Positions 33,530-41,729 of a DNA stretch of 64,000 bases are shown in pieces (position 1 is the stretch's first letter; each line of letters starts with the position of its first letter). Below the pieces are notes generated by a model, which ran no database searches, was not told the origin of the DNA, and saw nothing but the letters and a program-made list of their open reading frames with translations. Origin of the DNA: Desulfobacteraceae bacterium (GTDB lineage Bacteria > Desulfobacterota > Desulfobacteria > Desulfobacterales > JAABSP01); contig JAABSP010000004.1 in the NCBI GenBank assembly GCA_011390345.1, forward strand, positions 1 to 64,000, given 5' to 3'. A program made the position numbers and the translations under genes.

Positions 33530-35423
33530 TTCGACGGCTGCGAAACTGCAAACTCCCTGGCGGCTGACCTCTCCCGGGGATCTGGAAACCCTTCGAAACG
33601 ATATCATCGAAAGCCAGGACCCGAACCGGCCCACCATCGTGGTCTGCCACGGAAACGGATGTCTGGCCGGCGGCGGTGCGAAGGTCGCGGAAGCCTTCCG
33701 GCAGGGGCTTTCTGATGCCGGGATCAACGCCAAACTGATGCCCGGCGTCAAGACCACCGGCTGCCAGGGGCTCTGCTCCCGGGGCCCCCTGGTGACGATA
33801 CAGCCACACGGCTTCTGCTATCAGCGGGTTCAGCCGGGGGATGCTGCCGAGATAATCGAAAAGAGCGTTATGGCAACAGAGCCGGTGGAGCGGCTCATGC
33901 ACAGGGATACCAAGACCGGAGAGGTCTTCCACACCGAAGAAGAGATCCCCTTCTACCGGCTCCAGGAGCGGCGGGTGATCCAAAAGATCGGCAAGATCGA
34001 CCCTACCGACATCACCGACGCGATCGCGACCGGAGCATATTCGTCGCTTGCCAAGGTTCTTTCCACCATGACGCCACAAGAGGTGGTTCTGGAGATGGAG
34101 AAATCGGGCCTCCGGGGCCGGGGCGGCGCAGGATTTCCCACGGGCCGGAAATGGCGCTCCGCGCTCCAGGCCATCGAGAAGAAGGGCCGTCCCGTCTATG
34201 TGGTGGTCAACGGCGACGAAGGGGACCCGGGAGCATTCATGGACGGCGCGATCATGGAGGGGGACCCCCATGCTGTCCTGGAAGGGCTCATCATCGGCGC
34301 ATATGCTCTGGGCGCGGAAAAGGGGTATCTCTATGTAAGGGCAGAATACCCGATGGCGATCAAGCATCTTGAGATGGCCATGGCACAGGCCCGATCCTAC
34401 GGTCTGATGGGCGAAAACATCTTGAATTCCGGCTTCAGCTTTGATGCGAGAATCAACCGGGGCGCCGGCGCATTTGTCTGCGGCGAATCGACCGCACTCT
34501 TCACCTCCATCGAAGGCAAGGCCGGCAACCCCCGGCCCAAATACGTCCGCTCCGTGGAAGAGGGGCTATGGGGCCGGCCCACAGTACTCAACAATGTGGA
34601 GACCTGGGCCAACATCCCCCTGATCATGGGGATGGGCGGCGAGGAATACGCGAAGATCGGGGTTCCCCATTCCACAGGAACCAAGGTCTTCTGCCTGGTG
34701 GGAAAGGTGGAGAACGTGGGTCTGGTGGAGGTTCCCATGGGAACCCCCATGACCCGGATCGTCGAAGATATCGGCGGCGGGGTCGGGGGCGGCAAGCCCT
34801 TCAAGGCGGTGCAGACCGGGGGCCCCTCGGGCGGCTGCATCCCCTACAGCCTCAAAGATACGCCTGTCGATTTCGACTCCCTCACAAAGGTCGGCTCCAT
34901 GATGGGATCGGGCGCGATGATAGTCATGGACGAGACCGACTGCGTGGTGGATGTGGGCCGCTACTTTCTCAAGTTCCTGGAGGAGGAGTCCTGCGGAAAG
35001 TGCATCCCCTGCCGGCTGGGCCTCTCCCGGATGCGCGAGATCCTGGACAACTTCTCACAAGGCAAGGGGAGCGCTGCCGACATCGAGGATCTGACGAGCC
35101 TTTCCAATGCATTGAAGGACGGCGCGCTCTGCGCACTGGGCAGCAGCGCACCCAACCCGGTATTGACCACGATCCGGTATTTCAAAGACGAGTATCTGGC
35201 ACATGTGGAAGATCATAAATGTCCGGCCGGGGTCTGCAAGAGCCTGATCACCTTCGCGATAGACCCGGAGAAATGTAACGGATGCATGTCCTGCGCCCGG
35301 AACTGCCCGGCCGAGTGTATCACCGGAAAGAAGAAGGAGCCCCATGCCATTGACGCGTCTCAGTGTCTGCGCTGCGGCATCTGTCTGGAAACCTGCAAGT
35401 TCGACGCGATTTTCGTGAGCTGA
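33522..35423 (+). CDS. NuoF-like NADH-binding flavoprotein with extra ferredoxin domains
   Basis: 633 aa from ATG 33522. Order of parts: an N-terminal thioredoxin-like [2Fe-2S] domain (CHGNGCLAGGG, then CQGLCSRGPLVTI), the FMN/NADH domain (GRGGAGFPTGRKW and NGDEGDPGAFMDGAIMEGDP), an SLBB segment, the [4Fe-4S] site SCGKCIPCRLG, and two C-terminal ferredoxin clusters (CNGCMSCARNCPAECI and CLRCGICLETCKFDAI). This layout matches HndC/HydB-type electron-bifurcating diaphorase subunits rather than plain complex I. It would exchange electrons between NAD(H) and the Fe-S chain. Confidence 0.93.
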   Translation: MSDSTAAKLQTPWRLTSPGDLETLRNDIIESQDPNRPTIVVCHGNGCLAGGGAKVAEAFRQGLSDAGINAKLMPGVKTTGCQGLCSRGPLVTIQPHGFCYQRVQPGDAAEIIEKSVMATEPVERLMHRDTKTGEVFHTEEEIPFYRLQERRVIQKIGKIDPTDITDAIATGAYSSLAKVLSTMTPQEVVLEMEKSGLRGRGGAGFPTGRKWRSALQAIEKKGRPVYVVVNGDEGDPGAFMDGAIMEGDPHAVLEGLIIGAYALGAEKGYLYVRAEYPMAIKHLEMAMAQARSYGLMGENILNSGFSFDARINRGAGAFVCGESTALFTSIEGKAGNPRPKYVRSVEEGLWGRPTVLNNVETWANIPLIMGMGGEEYAKIGVPHSTGTKVFCLVGKVENVGLVEVPMGTPMTRIVEDIGGGVGGGKPFKAVQTGGPSGGCIPYSLKDTPVDFDSLTKVGSMMGSGAMIVMDETDCVVDVGRYFLKFLEEESCGKCIPCRLGLSRMREILDNFSQGKGSAADIEDLTSLSNALKDGALCALGSSAPNPVLTTIRYFKDEYLAHVEDHKCPAGVCKSLITFAIDPEKCNGCMSCARNCPAECITGKKKEPHAIDASQCLRCGICLETCKFDAIFVS

Positions 35424-35460
35424 TCCATCGAGCCAAACCGAGAAAAAAAGGAAAAAGATC

Positions 35461-36072
35461 ATGGAAAAAATAACCTTTCAGATCAACGACCGCGAGGTAG
35501 AGGCCAGGCCCGGATGGACCGTTCTGGAGACCGCAAGGGAATACGGGATCGAGATCCCGACCCTCTGCTTTCACGAGGCGGTTCTCCCCAGCGGCGCGTG
35601 CCGGCTCTGCATGGTGGAAATCAAAGACGGGGACTGGTCAAAATTAGTCGCCTCCTGCATCTATCCGGCAGCAAAGGGGATCAACGTCTATACCGAGACC
35701 GAACGGGTGAGCAATGTCCGCCGATGGATCTTCGAGATGCTCCTCGCGCAGGTTCCGGCAAGCCCGGAGATCGCGGATCTGGCGGCCCGCTACGGTGTGA
35801 CCAGGACCCGCTTCCCTGTAAAAGACCCTGAGGAGATGTGCATGCTCTGCGGCCTGTGTCAGCGGGTCTGCGAGGAGGTGGTGGGATTGTCGGCCATCTC
35901 GACCGTGGACAGGGGGGTTCACAAGAGAGTGGGCGCGCCCTTTCTCAGGCCCTCGGATGTCTGTGTCGCGTGCGGCTGCTGTGTGAACATCTGCCCCACC
36001 GGCGCAATGCGGGCCCTCTTCGATTCAATTCGGGGAGAGACCAAAACCACTTTGACCCAGTTGACCGCTTAA
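35461..36072 (+). CDS. NuoG/HoxU-like ferredoxin subunit
   Basis: 203 aa. An N-terminal [2Fe-2S] domain (IEIPTLCFHE, SGACRLCMVEI) and two [4Fe-4S] motifs (CMLCGLCQRVCEE and CVACGCCVNICPTGA). The molybdopterin-type C-terminus of NuoG is absent, so it resembles HoxU or the short N-terminal module of NuoG/HndD. It lies between the NuoF- and HdrA-like genes and would relay electrons between them. Confidence 0.9.
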   Translation: MEKITFQINDREVEARPGWTVLETAREYGIEIPTLCFHEAVLPSGACRLCMVEIKDGDWSKLVASCIYPAAKGINVYTETERVSNVRRWIFEMLLAQVPASPEIADLAARYGVTRTRFPVKDPEEMCMLCGLCQRVCEEVVGLSAISTVDRGVHKRVGAPFLRPSDVCVACGCCVNICPTGAMRALFDSIRGETKTTLTQLTA

Positions 36073-36103
36073 ACGGCCCAAGGTCTTTTGAAAGGAGAAT
36101 ATT

Positions 36104-38539
36104 ATGAACATGAACAGCTCAAGAATCGGAGTATTTGTCTGCCGCTGCGGCGATAAGATCGAGCCGCTGGTGGATCTTGAAAGCCTTGGGTCACAGATCA
36201 GCGGGATTCCTGATGTGGTGACCTGCCGGACCCTCAACTATCCCTGCACCCGGCCCGGCATGGAGGAGATCATATCCGAAGTCGCGAAAAACCGGCTGGA
36301 CCGGCTGGTGATCGCGGGTTGCGAGGGCCGCCTCATGCTGAAGAAATTCGAGACCGAACTGGAAAAGATGGGGCTGCTGAAAGGTCAGATCGACATGGTC
36401 AACGTCCGTGGGCATGTGGCATCTGTATCGGATCTGCCGCCCCAGGAGAAGGCCCAAAAGGCGGCAAAGCTGATCCGGGCATCGGCCGCCGAGCTTTCTG
36501 CACTCATTCCCACGCCTCAGGCCATCTCAAACCTGACCGGCCCCGTGATGATCGTCGGGGGTGGGATATCGGCCTACATGGCGGCAAAGGAGCTGGATCA
36601 AAACGGTATCGACTTCATGCTGTCGGCCCCGACCCATGATCCGAACGAGGTGATCCGCAGGCTCCATCTGGCCTATCCCGGAGAGCGGGAATCCCATGAC
36701 CGGGTCAAGAAGCTGGCCGTGGAAGTGGTGCAAAGTCCCCACGGAACCCTGCTGCCCCCGGGAGAGCTGACGGGTCTGTCGGGCGTCACCGGCGACTATG
36801 CACTCACCTTCCGGGACAAGGAGACCGGAGAATCCCGCACCTACCGGGCAGGGCTGATCATCGCCTGCATCGATGCGGAGCTACATCCTTCGGGCCCATC
36901 CTTCGGCCATGACGGCGAGACCGTTCTACAGCAGTCCGATCTGGAGGAGTATATCTGGACACGGGGCGCGCCCAGGGGAAGGGTTCTCTTCTGGGTAAGC
37001 GACTACGAGACGGGGCAGGAGGAGTTTGCAAAGCTTTCGGCAAAGGGCGCATGGAACATGGCCCGCCACATCCGGAGCTGCTCCCCTCAAAGCCACGCCA
37101 TGATCCTCTATGATCAGCGGATGGAGATCCCCCTGAACGCGGGAGAGCGGGCTTTGAACCGGGCACTGGGCATCGAATGGATTCCCTGCGACAAGGCGGT
37201 TCGGCCCACGGTTCAGGACCGGCAGATCACCTTCTGCGGCACCAACGACCATTTGGAGCACGATATAGAATGGGACCTGCTGGTGATCTCGCCGGAGCGG
37301 GCCCTGGGCGGGGAAGGACTCAGGACCGCGGAGGTGCTGGGGCTGGTTCACAAGCACGACCGGTTCCTCACAGGGCATCATGCAAGAGTCCGTCCCGAGA
37401 TGGTCGGAAAGGAGGAGAGCTACCTCGCGGGCAGCGGCCGGTATCCTTGTGATCTTGACGAGGCGCTGGCACAGGGCCGAAGGGCCGCGCTCAAGAGCAT
37501 CGATATGCTGAAAAAGGCCGAAAATCACGAACTCCATGTGCCCCGGGTGGTCTGCGTAGTGGACCCGGACAAGTGCATCGGCTGCGGCCAGTGCCAGGAA
37601 CTCTGCGACTGCGGCGGGATCGGCGTCGAGATCGGCCCCGGCGGGGGGCTGCCCCGGATGGTGGACCCATTGGTCTGCACCGGCGGCGGAACCTGCGCGG
37701 CAGCATGTCCCTATCACGCGCTGACCCTGCAGAACAACAGCAATGATCAGCGGGAGGCCAGAATTGCGGCGCTGTCGAGCCACCTGGGGCCCGATGAGGT
37801 GGTGGCATTCGCCTGCGCATGGGGAGGATTGCCGGCCGCGGATATCGCGGGAAAGATGGGGATGAAGTACGATCCCAATGTCCATATCCTCGGGATTCCC
37901 TGCGTGGGACAGCTCGACCCGAGCGTCATGGCCAGGGCATTTCTGGAGGGCGCGCCGGGCCTCCTTCTGGTCGGATGCCTGCCCGAGGAGTGCCACCACT
38001 CCTTTGGCGTGGATCATTCCTGGAGCCGGGTCAGTCTCATCAAGAAGCTGCTCTCCCTTTCCGGGTTCGACAAAAGGCGGATCGCGCTGGCCCATGCGGA
38101 TCTGAACAGGCCAGAGGCATTTATCCGGACTGTGGAGAGCTTCTCCCACGCGATCAAAACCCTGGGGCCCATCGAGCGGACTCCGAACAACCTGAGCAAG
38201 CTCAAGACGCTCTACAACATGGCAAGGGACAACAGCCGGGTGCGCCACCTGCTCTCTGCCGGGCTGCGCAGGCCCTGGGAGGATGTCTACCGCGGGGATC
38301 AGCGCCACGCGCTGGAATACGACCGGGATTTCACCGCAGTTCTGGTGGAAGAGTATATGCAGCAGCGCCTCATCGATGTGATGCAGAACGAGCGGCGGCC
38401 CCTGCGGATCAACGAGCTGGCAACGGCCCTTCACGAGGATGAGCGGCGGGTGGCCTCATGCCTGATGGGGATGGTTTCGGACGGGATGCTCCACTTCAGC
38501 CACAAGGAGCGGGAGGCCTATTACGCGCTGAACAACTGA
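36104..38539 (+). CDS. HdrA-like protein fused to an MvhD-like domain
   Basis: 811 aa. The N-terminus (VFVCRCGDKI, NYPCTRPGMEEI, VIAGCEGRLM) and the segment SYLAGSGRYPCDLDEALAQG are HdrA features. The dinucleotide motif GGGISAYMAAKEL is present, but the acidic residue expected at the end of the next strand is not seen (FMLSAPTHDP). Two [4Fe-4S] motifs follow (CIGCGQCQELCDCGG, CTGGGTCAAACPYHAL), then an MvhD-like domain (about 565-700; FACAWGGLPAADIAG, GIPCVGQLDP, VGCLPEECHHSFG), and a C-terminal stretch with winged-helix character (about 765-811). HdrA proteins bifurcate or confurcate electrons at FAD. No HdrB/HdrC or hydrogenase gene is in the operon, so the external partner is unknown. Confidence 0.9.
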   Translation: MNMNSSRIGVFVCRCGDKIEPLVDLESLGSQISGIPDVVTCRTLNYPCTRPGMEEIISEVAKNRLDRLVIAGCEGRLMLKKFETELEKMGLLKGQIDMVNVRGHVASVSDLPPQEKAQKAAKLIRASAAELSALIPTPQAISNLTGPVMIVGGGISAYMAAKELDQNGIDFMLSAPTHDPNEVIRRLHLAYPGERESHDRVKKLAVEVVQSPHGTLLPPGELTGLSGVTGDYALTFRDKETGESRTYRAGLIIACIDAELHPSGPSFGHDGETVLQQSDLEEYIWTRGAPRGRVLFWVSDYETGQEEFAKLSAKGAWNMARHIRSCSPQSHAMILYDQRMEIPLNAGERALNRALGIEWIPCDKAVRPTVQDRQITFCGTNDHLEHDIEWDLLVISPERALGGEGLRTAEVLGLVHKHDRFLTGHHARVRPEMVGKEESYLAGSGRYPCDLDEALAQGRRAALKSIDMLKKAENHELHVPRVVCVVDPDKCIGCGQCQELCDCGGIGVEIGPGGGLPRMVDPLVCTGGGTCAAACPYHALTLQNNSNDQREARIAALSSHLGPDEVVAFACAWGGLPAADIAGKMGMKYDPNVHILGIPCVGQLDPSVMARAFLEGAPGLLLVGCLPEECHHSFGVDHSWSRVSLIKKLLSLSGFDKRRIALAHADLNRPEAFIRTVESFSHAIKTLGPIERTPNNLSKLKTLYNMARDNSRVRHLLSAGLRRPWEDVYRGDQRHALEYDRDFTAVLVEEYMQQRLIDVMQNERRPLRINELATALHEDERRVASCLMGMVSDGMLHFSHKEREAYYALNN

Positions 38540-38570
38540 TTCAAACCGTTTAAAAAACTCGCCTCTTCAA

Positions 38571-38604
38571 GGCGGAGTCGGCTGAACGGCCGGCCCCGCC
38601 TTTT
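38571..38604 (+). terminator. Terminator after the HdrA gene
   Basis: GGCGGAGTCGGC (38571-38582) pairs with GCCGGCCCCGCC (38589-38600) with one G-U pair and one mismatch, followed by TTTT. It ends the NuoE-HdrA operon 32 bases after the stop codon. Confidence 0.75.
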
Positions 38605-38659
38605 CTCTGCGGCAGATCTGCTGCAGAGGCTAATATCCTGCAGGAGAGAATCTTCACTC

Positions 38660-38687
38660 TTGACCTCATATATAATTATGGTATATC
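38660..38687 (+). promoter_or_regulatory. Promoter of the brnTA pair
   Basis: TTGACC (38660-38665) and TATATC (38682-38687) are 16 bases apart, in an AT-rich patch containing ATATA and TATAT arms that could be the BrnA operator. The predicted transcript start is only a few bases before the brnT ATG. Confidence 0.5.
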
Positions 38688-38699
38688 TTCTATGTCGAT

Positions 38700-38963
38700 A
38701 TGGTATTTGAATTCGATGAACAGAAGAGCCGGATCAACAGGAAAAAGCATGGGATCGATTTCATCGAAGCGCAATCATTGTGGAATGATCCTTTTCGAAT
38801 TGAAATTCCGGCAAAAACCGTTGATGAAAAGCGTTTTCTGGTGATCGGAAAAATTGATGGCAGACACTGGTCGTCGATTATAACATACAGGAACCAAAAC
38901 GTCAGAATCATTTCGGTTCGTCGTTGCCGGAAAGAGGAAATCAGAATTTATGAAAGCGGATGA
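38700..38963 (+). CDS. brnT: BrnT-family toxin (type II toxin-antitoxin)
   Basis: 87 aa. The BrnT/DUF497 pattern is clear: FEFDEQKSRINRKKHGIDF near the start, and a beta-rich end with RIISVRRCRKEEIRIYE. BrnT folds like RelE-type RNases and stops growth until bound by BrnA. No ribosome site is apparent. The gene overlaps brnA by 14 bases, the usual arrangement. Confidence 0.9.
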   Translation: MVFEFDEQKSRINRKKHGIDFIEAQSLWNDPFRIEIPAKTVDEKRFLVIGKIDGRHWSSIITYRNQNVRIISVRRCRKEEIRIYESG

Positions 38964-39189
38964 CTTCGACAAAAAGTTTGATTCCGGAGAGGATATCGAG
39001 GCGTTTCTCGATATTTCAAAGGCCAGAAGGCCCGGTCTGGAGCAGAAAAGAGTCAATGTGGACTTTCCCATGTGGATGATTCATCGGCTGGATAGGGAAT
39101 CAAAACGATTGGGCTTGCCCCGGCAATCCATCATCAAGATCTGGATCGCCGAAAGATTGAAAGAGATTTCCGAATCCCCCATGATTTGA
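38950..39189 (+). CDS. brnA: BrnA-family antitoxin
   Basis: 79 aa. N-terminal acidic region (DFDKKFDSGEDIEAFLDISKA) and a ribbon-helix-helix-type C-terminus (KRVNVDFPMWMIHRLDRESKRLGLPRQSIIKIWIAERL, given here only as landmarks KRVNVDFP and RQSIIKIW). BrnA neutralises BrnT and represses the shared promoter. Confidence 0.88.
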   Translation: MKADDFDKKFDSGEDIEAFLDISKARRPGLEQKRVNVDFPMWMIHRLDRESKRLGLPRQSIIKIWIAERLKEISESPMI

Positions 39190-39320
39190 ACTGTGAGATC
39201 TTTCCCTCTCCGATTTCCGACAATCAGGTTCAAAAATCCATGCACTCTTTTTCCTCTTCCTCAATCAGCCTGACGCTCTTTATGTAAGATCTTCCCTGTC
39301 TCCAATCCCGCGTTGTTTTC

Positions 39321-39348
39321 TTGACAGATCCCAACAGATTCGTTTAAA
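39321..39348 (+). promoter_or_regulatory. Promoter of the amino-acid ABC genes
   Basis: TTGACA (39321-39326), 16 bases, TTTAAA (39343-39348). Between this and the start, CCTTG (39364-39368) can pair with CAAGG (39379-39383) and would cover part of the Shine-Dalgarno sequence. The rest of 39190-39320 shows no gene. Confidence 0.5.
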
Positions 39349-39394
39349 AGATTAGACTTGGATAACCTTGTAATTTTTACCAAGGAGGTTTGTA

Positions 39395-40222
39395 TTGAGA
39401 CACCGATGGTTCATAGCAGCGTTAATCTCCATTTCCTGTATGGCTTTTGCAGGGAATCTCCATGCACAGGATCTGCGTCAGAAGCTTTCCGCGGAGAGCA
39501 CCCTGGAGGGGGTCCTACAGCGGGGAATTCTTCGGGTGGGGATGTCCACCTTTGTCCCCTGGGCCATGAAGGACAAGACCGGGGAGCTGATAGGATTTGA
39601 GATCGATGTGGCCCGGCGCCTGGCAGAAGACATGGAGGTGAAGGTCGAGTTCGTGCCCACTAAATGGGCCGGGATCATCCCAGCACTGTTGACCGGAAAA
39701 TTCGACGTGATCATCGGCGGCATGGGCATCCGGCCCAACCGGAACCTCAAGGTCAATTTCTCCATTCCCTATGATCACACCGGCATGTCGATGACAGCGC
39801 ACAGGGAGAAGGCAAAGGGTTTCGATTCTCTGGAGGATTTCAACACCACCGATGTGGTCATCGCAGTCCGCCTCGGCTCCACCGCGGCCACCGCGGCCCA
39901 AAGATACATGCCCCGAGCCAATCTCCGGATGTTCGACGATGAATCCCAGGCATATCAGGAGCTGATCAACGGCAAGGCCCATGCGGTGATCGGCAATGCT
40001 CCCACCCCGGCCTTCTATGCCCTTAAATACCCGGACAAGCTCTTTCTTCCCCTGGCCGAGAACTTCACGCAGGAGCCGATCGGATTTGCCATCCGCAAGG
40101 GGGATTTCGATACCCTCAATTTCCTGAACAACTGGATTCGGGTGGTGACGGCCGAAGGCTGGCTCAAAGAGCGGAAAGCTTACTGGTTCGAGACCCGGGA
40201 CTGGGAAAACCGGATTCAATAG
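39395..40222 (+). CDS. Amino-acid ABC transporter substrate-binding protein
   Basis: 275 aa, starting at TTG 39395, fixed by AAGGAGG six bases upstream and by the signal peptide (RHRWFIAALISISCMAFAGNLHA). SBP_bac_3 motifs: GILRVGMSTFVPWAMKD, GFEIDVARRLAEDM, VPTKWAGIIPALLTGKFDVIIGGMGI and VAVRLGSTAATAA-like strand. It would bind a polar amino acid in the periplasm for the permease encoded 10 bp downstream. Confidence 0.92.
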   Translation: MRHRWFIAALISISCMAFAGNLHAQDLRQKLSAESTLEGVLQRGILRVGMSTFVPWAMKDKTGELIGFEIDVARRLAEDMEVKVEFVPTKWAGIIPALLTGKFDVIIGGMGIRPNRNLKVNFSIPYDHTGMSMTAHREKAKGFDSLEDFNTTDVVIAVRLGSTAATAAQRYMPRANLRMFDDESQAYQELINGKAHAVIGNAPTPAFYALKYPDKLFLPLAENFTQEPIGFAIRKGDFDTLNFLNNWIRVVTAEGWLKERKAYWFETRDWENRIQ

Positions 40223-40232
40223 CTTAAACCGC

Positions 40233-41132
40233 GTGAATCCCCGCCGCTTCCATATCTCCTCCCTCGATCTCGTCATCGGTCTCCTCCTCTGTGCCGGCGG
40301 GATCTATATTGGGGTCGTCATCCATGAGGGCATCGACTACGACTGGAACTGGGGGGTTATCCCCCAGTTCCTTTTCCGGTATGATACGGAGCTGGGGGAA
40401 TGGGTTCCCAATCTGCTGATGGAGGGCTTCTTCACCACCATCCGCCTCAGCTTCTGGGGAACCTTGCTGGCTCTGCTCATCGGCGTCTTCATGGGCTTTC
40501 TGCGGGTAAGCGGCCGCCTTTTCCGAAGGCTTCTGGGCGGCGCATATGTGGAATTCATCCGGAACATCCCGCCGCTGGTGCTCATCTTCATCTTCTACTA
40601 TTTCATCAGCAGCCAGATCATGCCCCTCTTCGACCCGGACGCCTTCATTCGGGAACTCTCTCCGGGGACCCAGAAGGTCATCGCGTTTTTCTTCGCGCCG
40701 GCCCAGCGGTTTTCCGCGTTTCTTTCAGCGCTGGTCACCCTTGCCCTTTTCGAAGGAGCCTACATCACCGAAATCGTCCGCTCCGGGATTCAGTCGGTGG
40801 AAAAGGGGCAGTGGGAGTCATCTGCCGCGCTGGGGCTCTCCTGGCATCAACAGATGCGCCATGTGATCGGCCCCCAGGCGGGCCGGATCATCCTGCCGCC
40901 CCTGGCCGGACAGTTCATCTCGACCATCAAGGATTCGGCCATCGTATCGGTCATCTCCATCCAGGAGCTGACCTTTCAGGGGATGGAACTGATGGCCGCA
41001 ACCTATCTCACCTTCGAGGTCTGGATCACGGTGACGGCTCTCTATCTGGTGCTGACCCTCTCCTGCTCCCTTGCGGTCTCCCGGCTGGAAACCGTCATGG
41101 CCCGTAGGGCCGCGGCCAGAAGAGGCGCCTGA
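40233..41132 (+). CDS. Polar amino-acid ABC transporter permease
   Basis: 299 aa from a GTG start. A HisMQ-type permease: TTIRLSFWGTLLALLIGVFMG, YVEFIRNIPPLVLIFIFYY, the long EAA loop (ITEIVRSGIQSVEKGQWESSAALG) and STIKDSAIVSVISIQEL. The stretch between the third and fourth helices is longer than usual (LFDPDAFIRELSPGTQ..). Neither the ATPase nor a second permease is encoded in this cluster, so it must use subunits from elsewhere. Confidence 0.92.
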   Translation: MNPRRFHISSLDLVIGLLLCAGGIYIGVVIHEGIDYDWNWGVIPQFLFRYDTELGEWVPNLLMEGFFTTIRLSFWGTLLALLIGVFMGFLRVSGRLFRRLLGGAYVEFIRNIPPLVLIFIFYYFISSQIMPLFDPDAFIRELSPGTQKVIAFFFAPAQRFSAFLSALVTLALFEGAYITEIVRSGIQSVEKGQWESSAALGLSWHQQMRHVIGPQAGRIILPPLAGQFISTIKDSAIVSVISIQELTFQGMELMAATYLTFEVWITVTALYLVLTLSCSLAVSRLETVMARRAAARRGA

Positions 41133-41133
41133 A

Positions 41134-41700
41134 ATGATCCGATCCCGACTTTTCAGCATTCTGCTTTTGATCGGAATGGTAACGATCCTCAGCAACTGCA
41201 GCGTTCTTCCACCCCGGGAAACGAGCAGCATTGTCCTTCCGGCCGGACGGCCCTGCCCCCCCCTTTACGGGCCCGATGCCCAATTCTATCGCCATTATTC
41301 ACGGAAATGGGGCATCTGCCTCGATGGCACCGAAAATCCACAGCTCATCACCACAGTGGATCGATGGCTCGGAACCCGATACAAATACGGCGGCTGCTCC
41401 CGACGGGGGGTGGACTGTTCCTGCCTGGTCAAATCGATCTACCGGGAGGTCTACGGTATAGAACTGAAACGGACATCTGCGGATATCTTTCATCAGGATC
41501 TCACCCCCATCAACACCCGGAGGCTGCGGGAGGGGGATATCCTCTCCTTCAAAACCCGGGGCAACCGGATCTCCCATATCGGCATCTATCTCAAAGACGG
41601 CAAGTTCGTTCACGCCAGCCAATCAAAAGGCGTTATGATCAACGACATCCATGAGCCCTATTACCGAAAGCGATTCTACGGCGCGGGGCGCTATCTGTAA
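41134..41700 (+). CDS. NlpC/P60-family lipoprotein 1
   Basis: 188 aa from ATG 41134, one base after the permease stop. Lipobox LSNC at about 22-25. The NlpC/P60 peptidase core has the catalytic Cys in GGCSRRGVDCSCLV and the His in GNRISHIGIYL, with a third polar position in FVHASQ. Such enzymes cut D-Glu-diaminopimelate bonds in peptidoglycan stem peptides. A closely similar gene follows. Confidence 0.9.
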   Translation: MIRSRLFSILLLIGMVTILSNCSVLPPRETSSIVLPAGRPCPPLYGPDAQFYRHYSRKWGICLDGTENPQLITTVDRWLGTRYKYGGCSRRGVDCSCLVKSIYREVYGIELKRTSADIFHQDLTPINTRRLREGDILSFKTRGNRISHIGIYLKDGKFVHASQSKGVMINDIHEPYYRKRFYGAGRYL

Positions 41701-41729
41701 GGTTTGCAACTAGGAGGAAAAGATAATAG

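Noticed and set aside
36926-38434. Minus-strand open frame of 502 codons opposite the HdrA-like gene
   Set aside because: A shadow caused by high-GC codon usage; the plus-strand gene has intact Fe-S motifs.
33041-38539. Benzoyl-CoA reductase (Bam) type complex
   Set aside because: The NuoEFG and HdrA-like parts resemble it, but no BamB or BamC gene is present.
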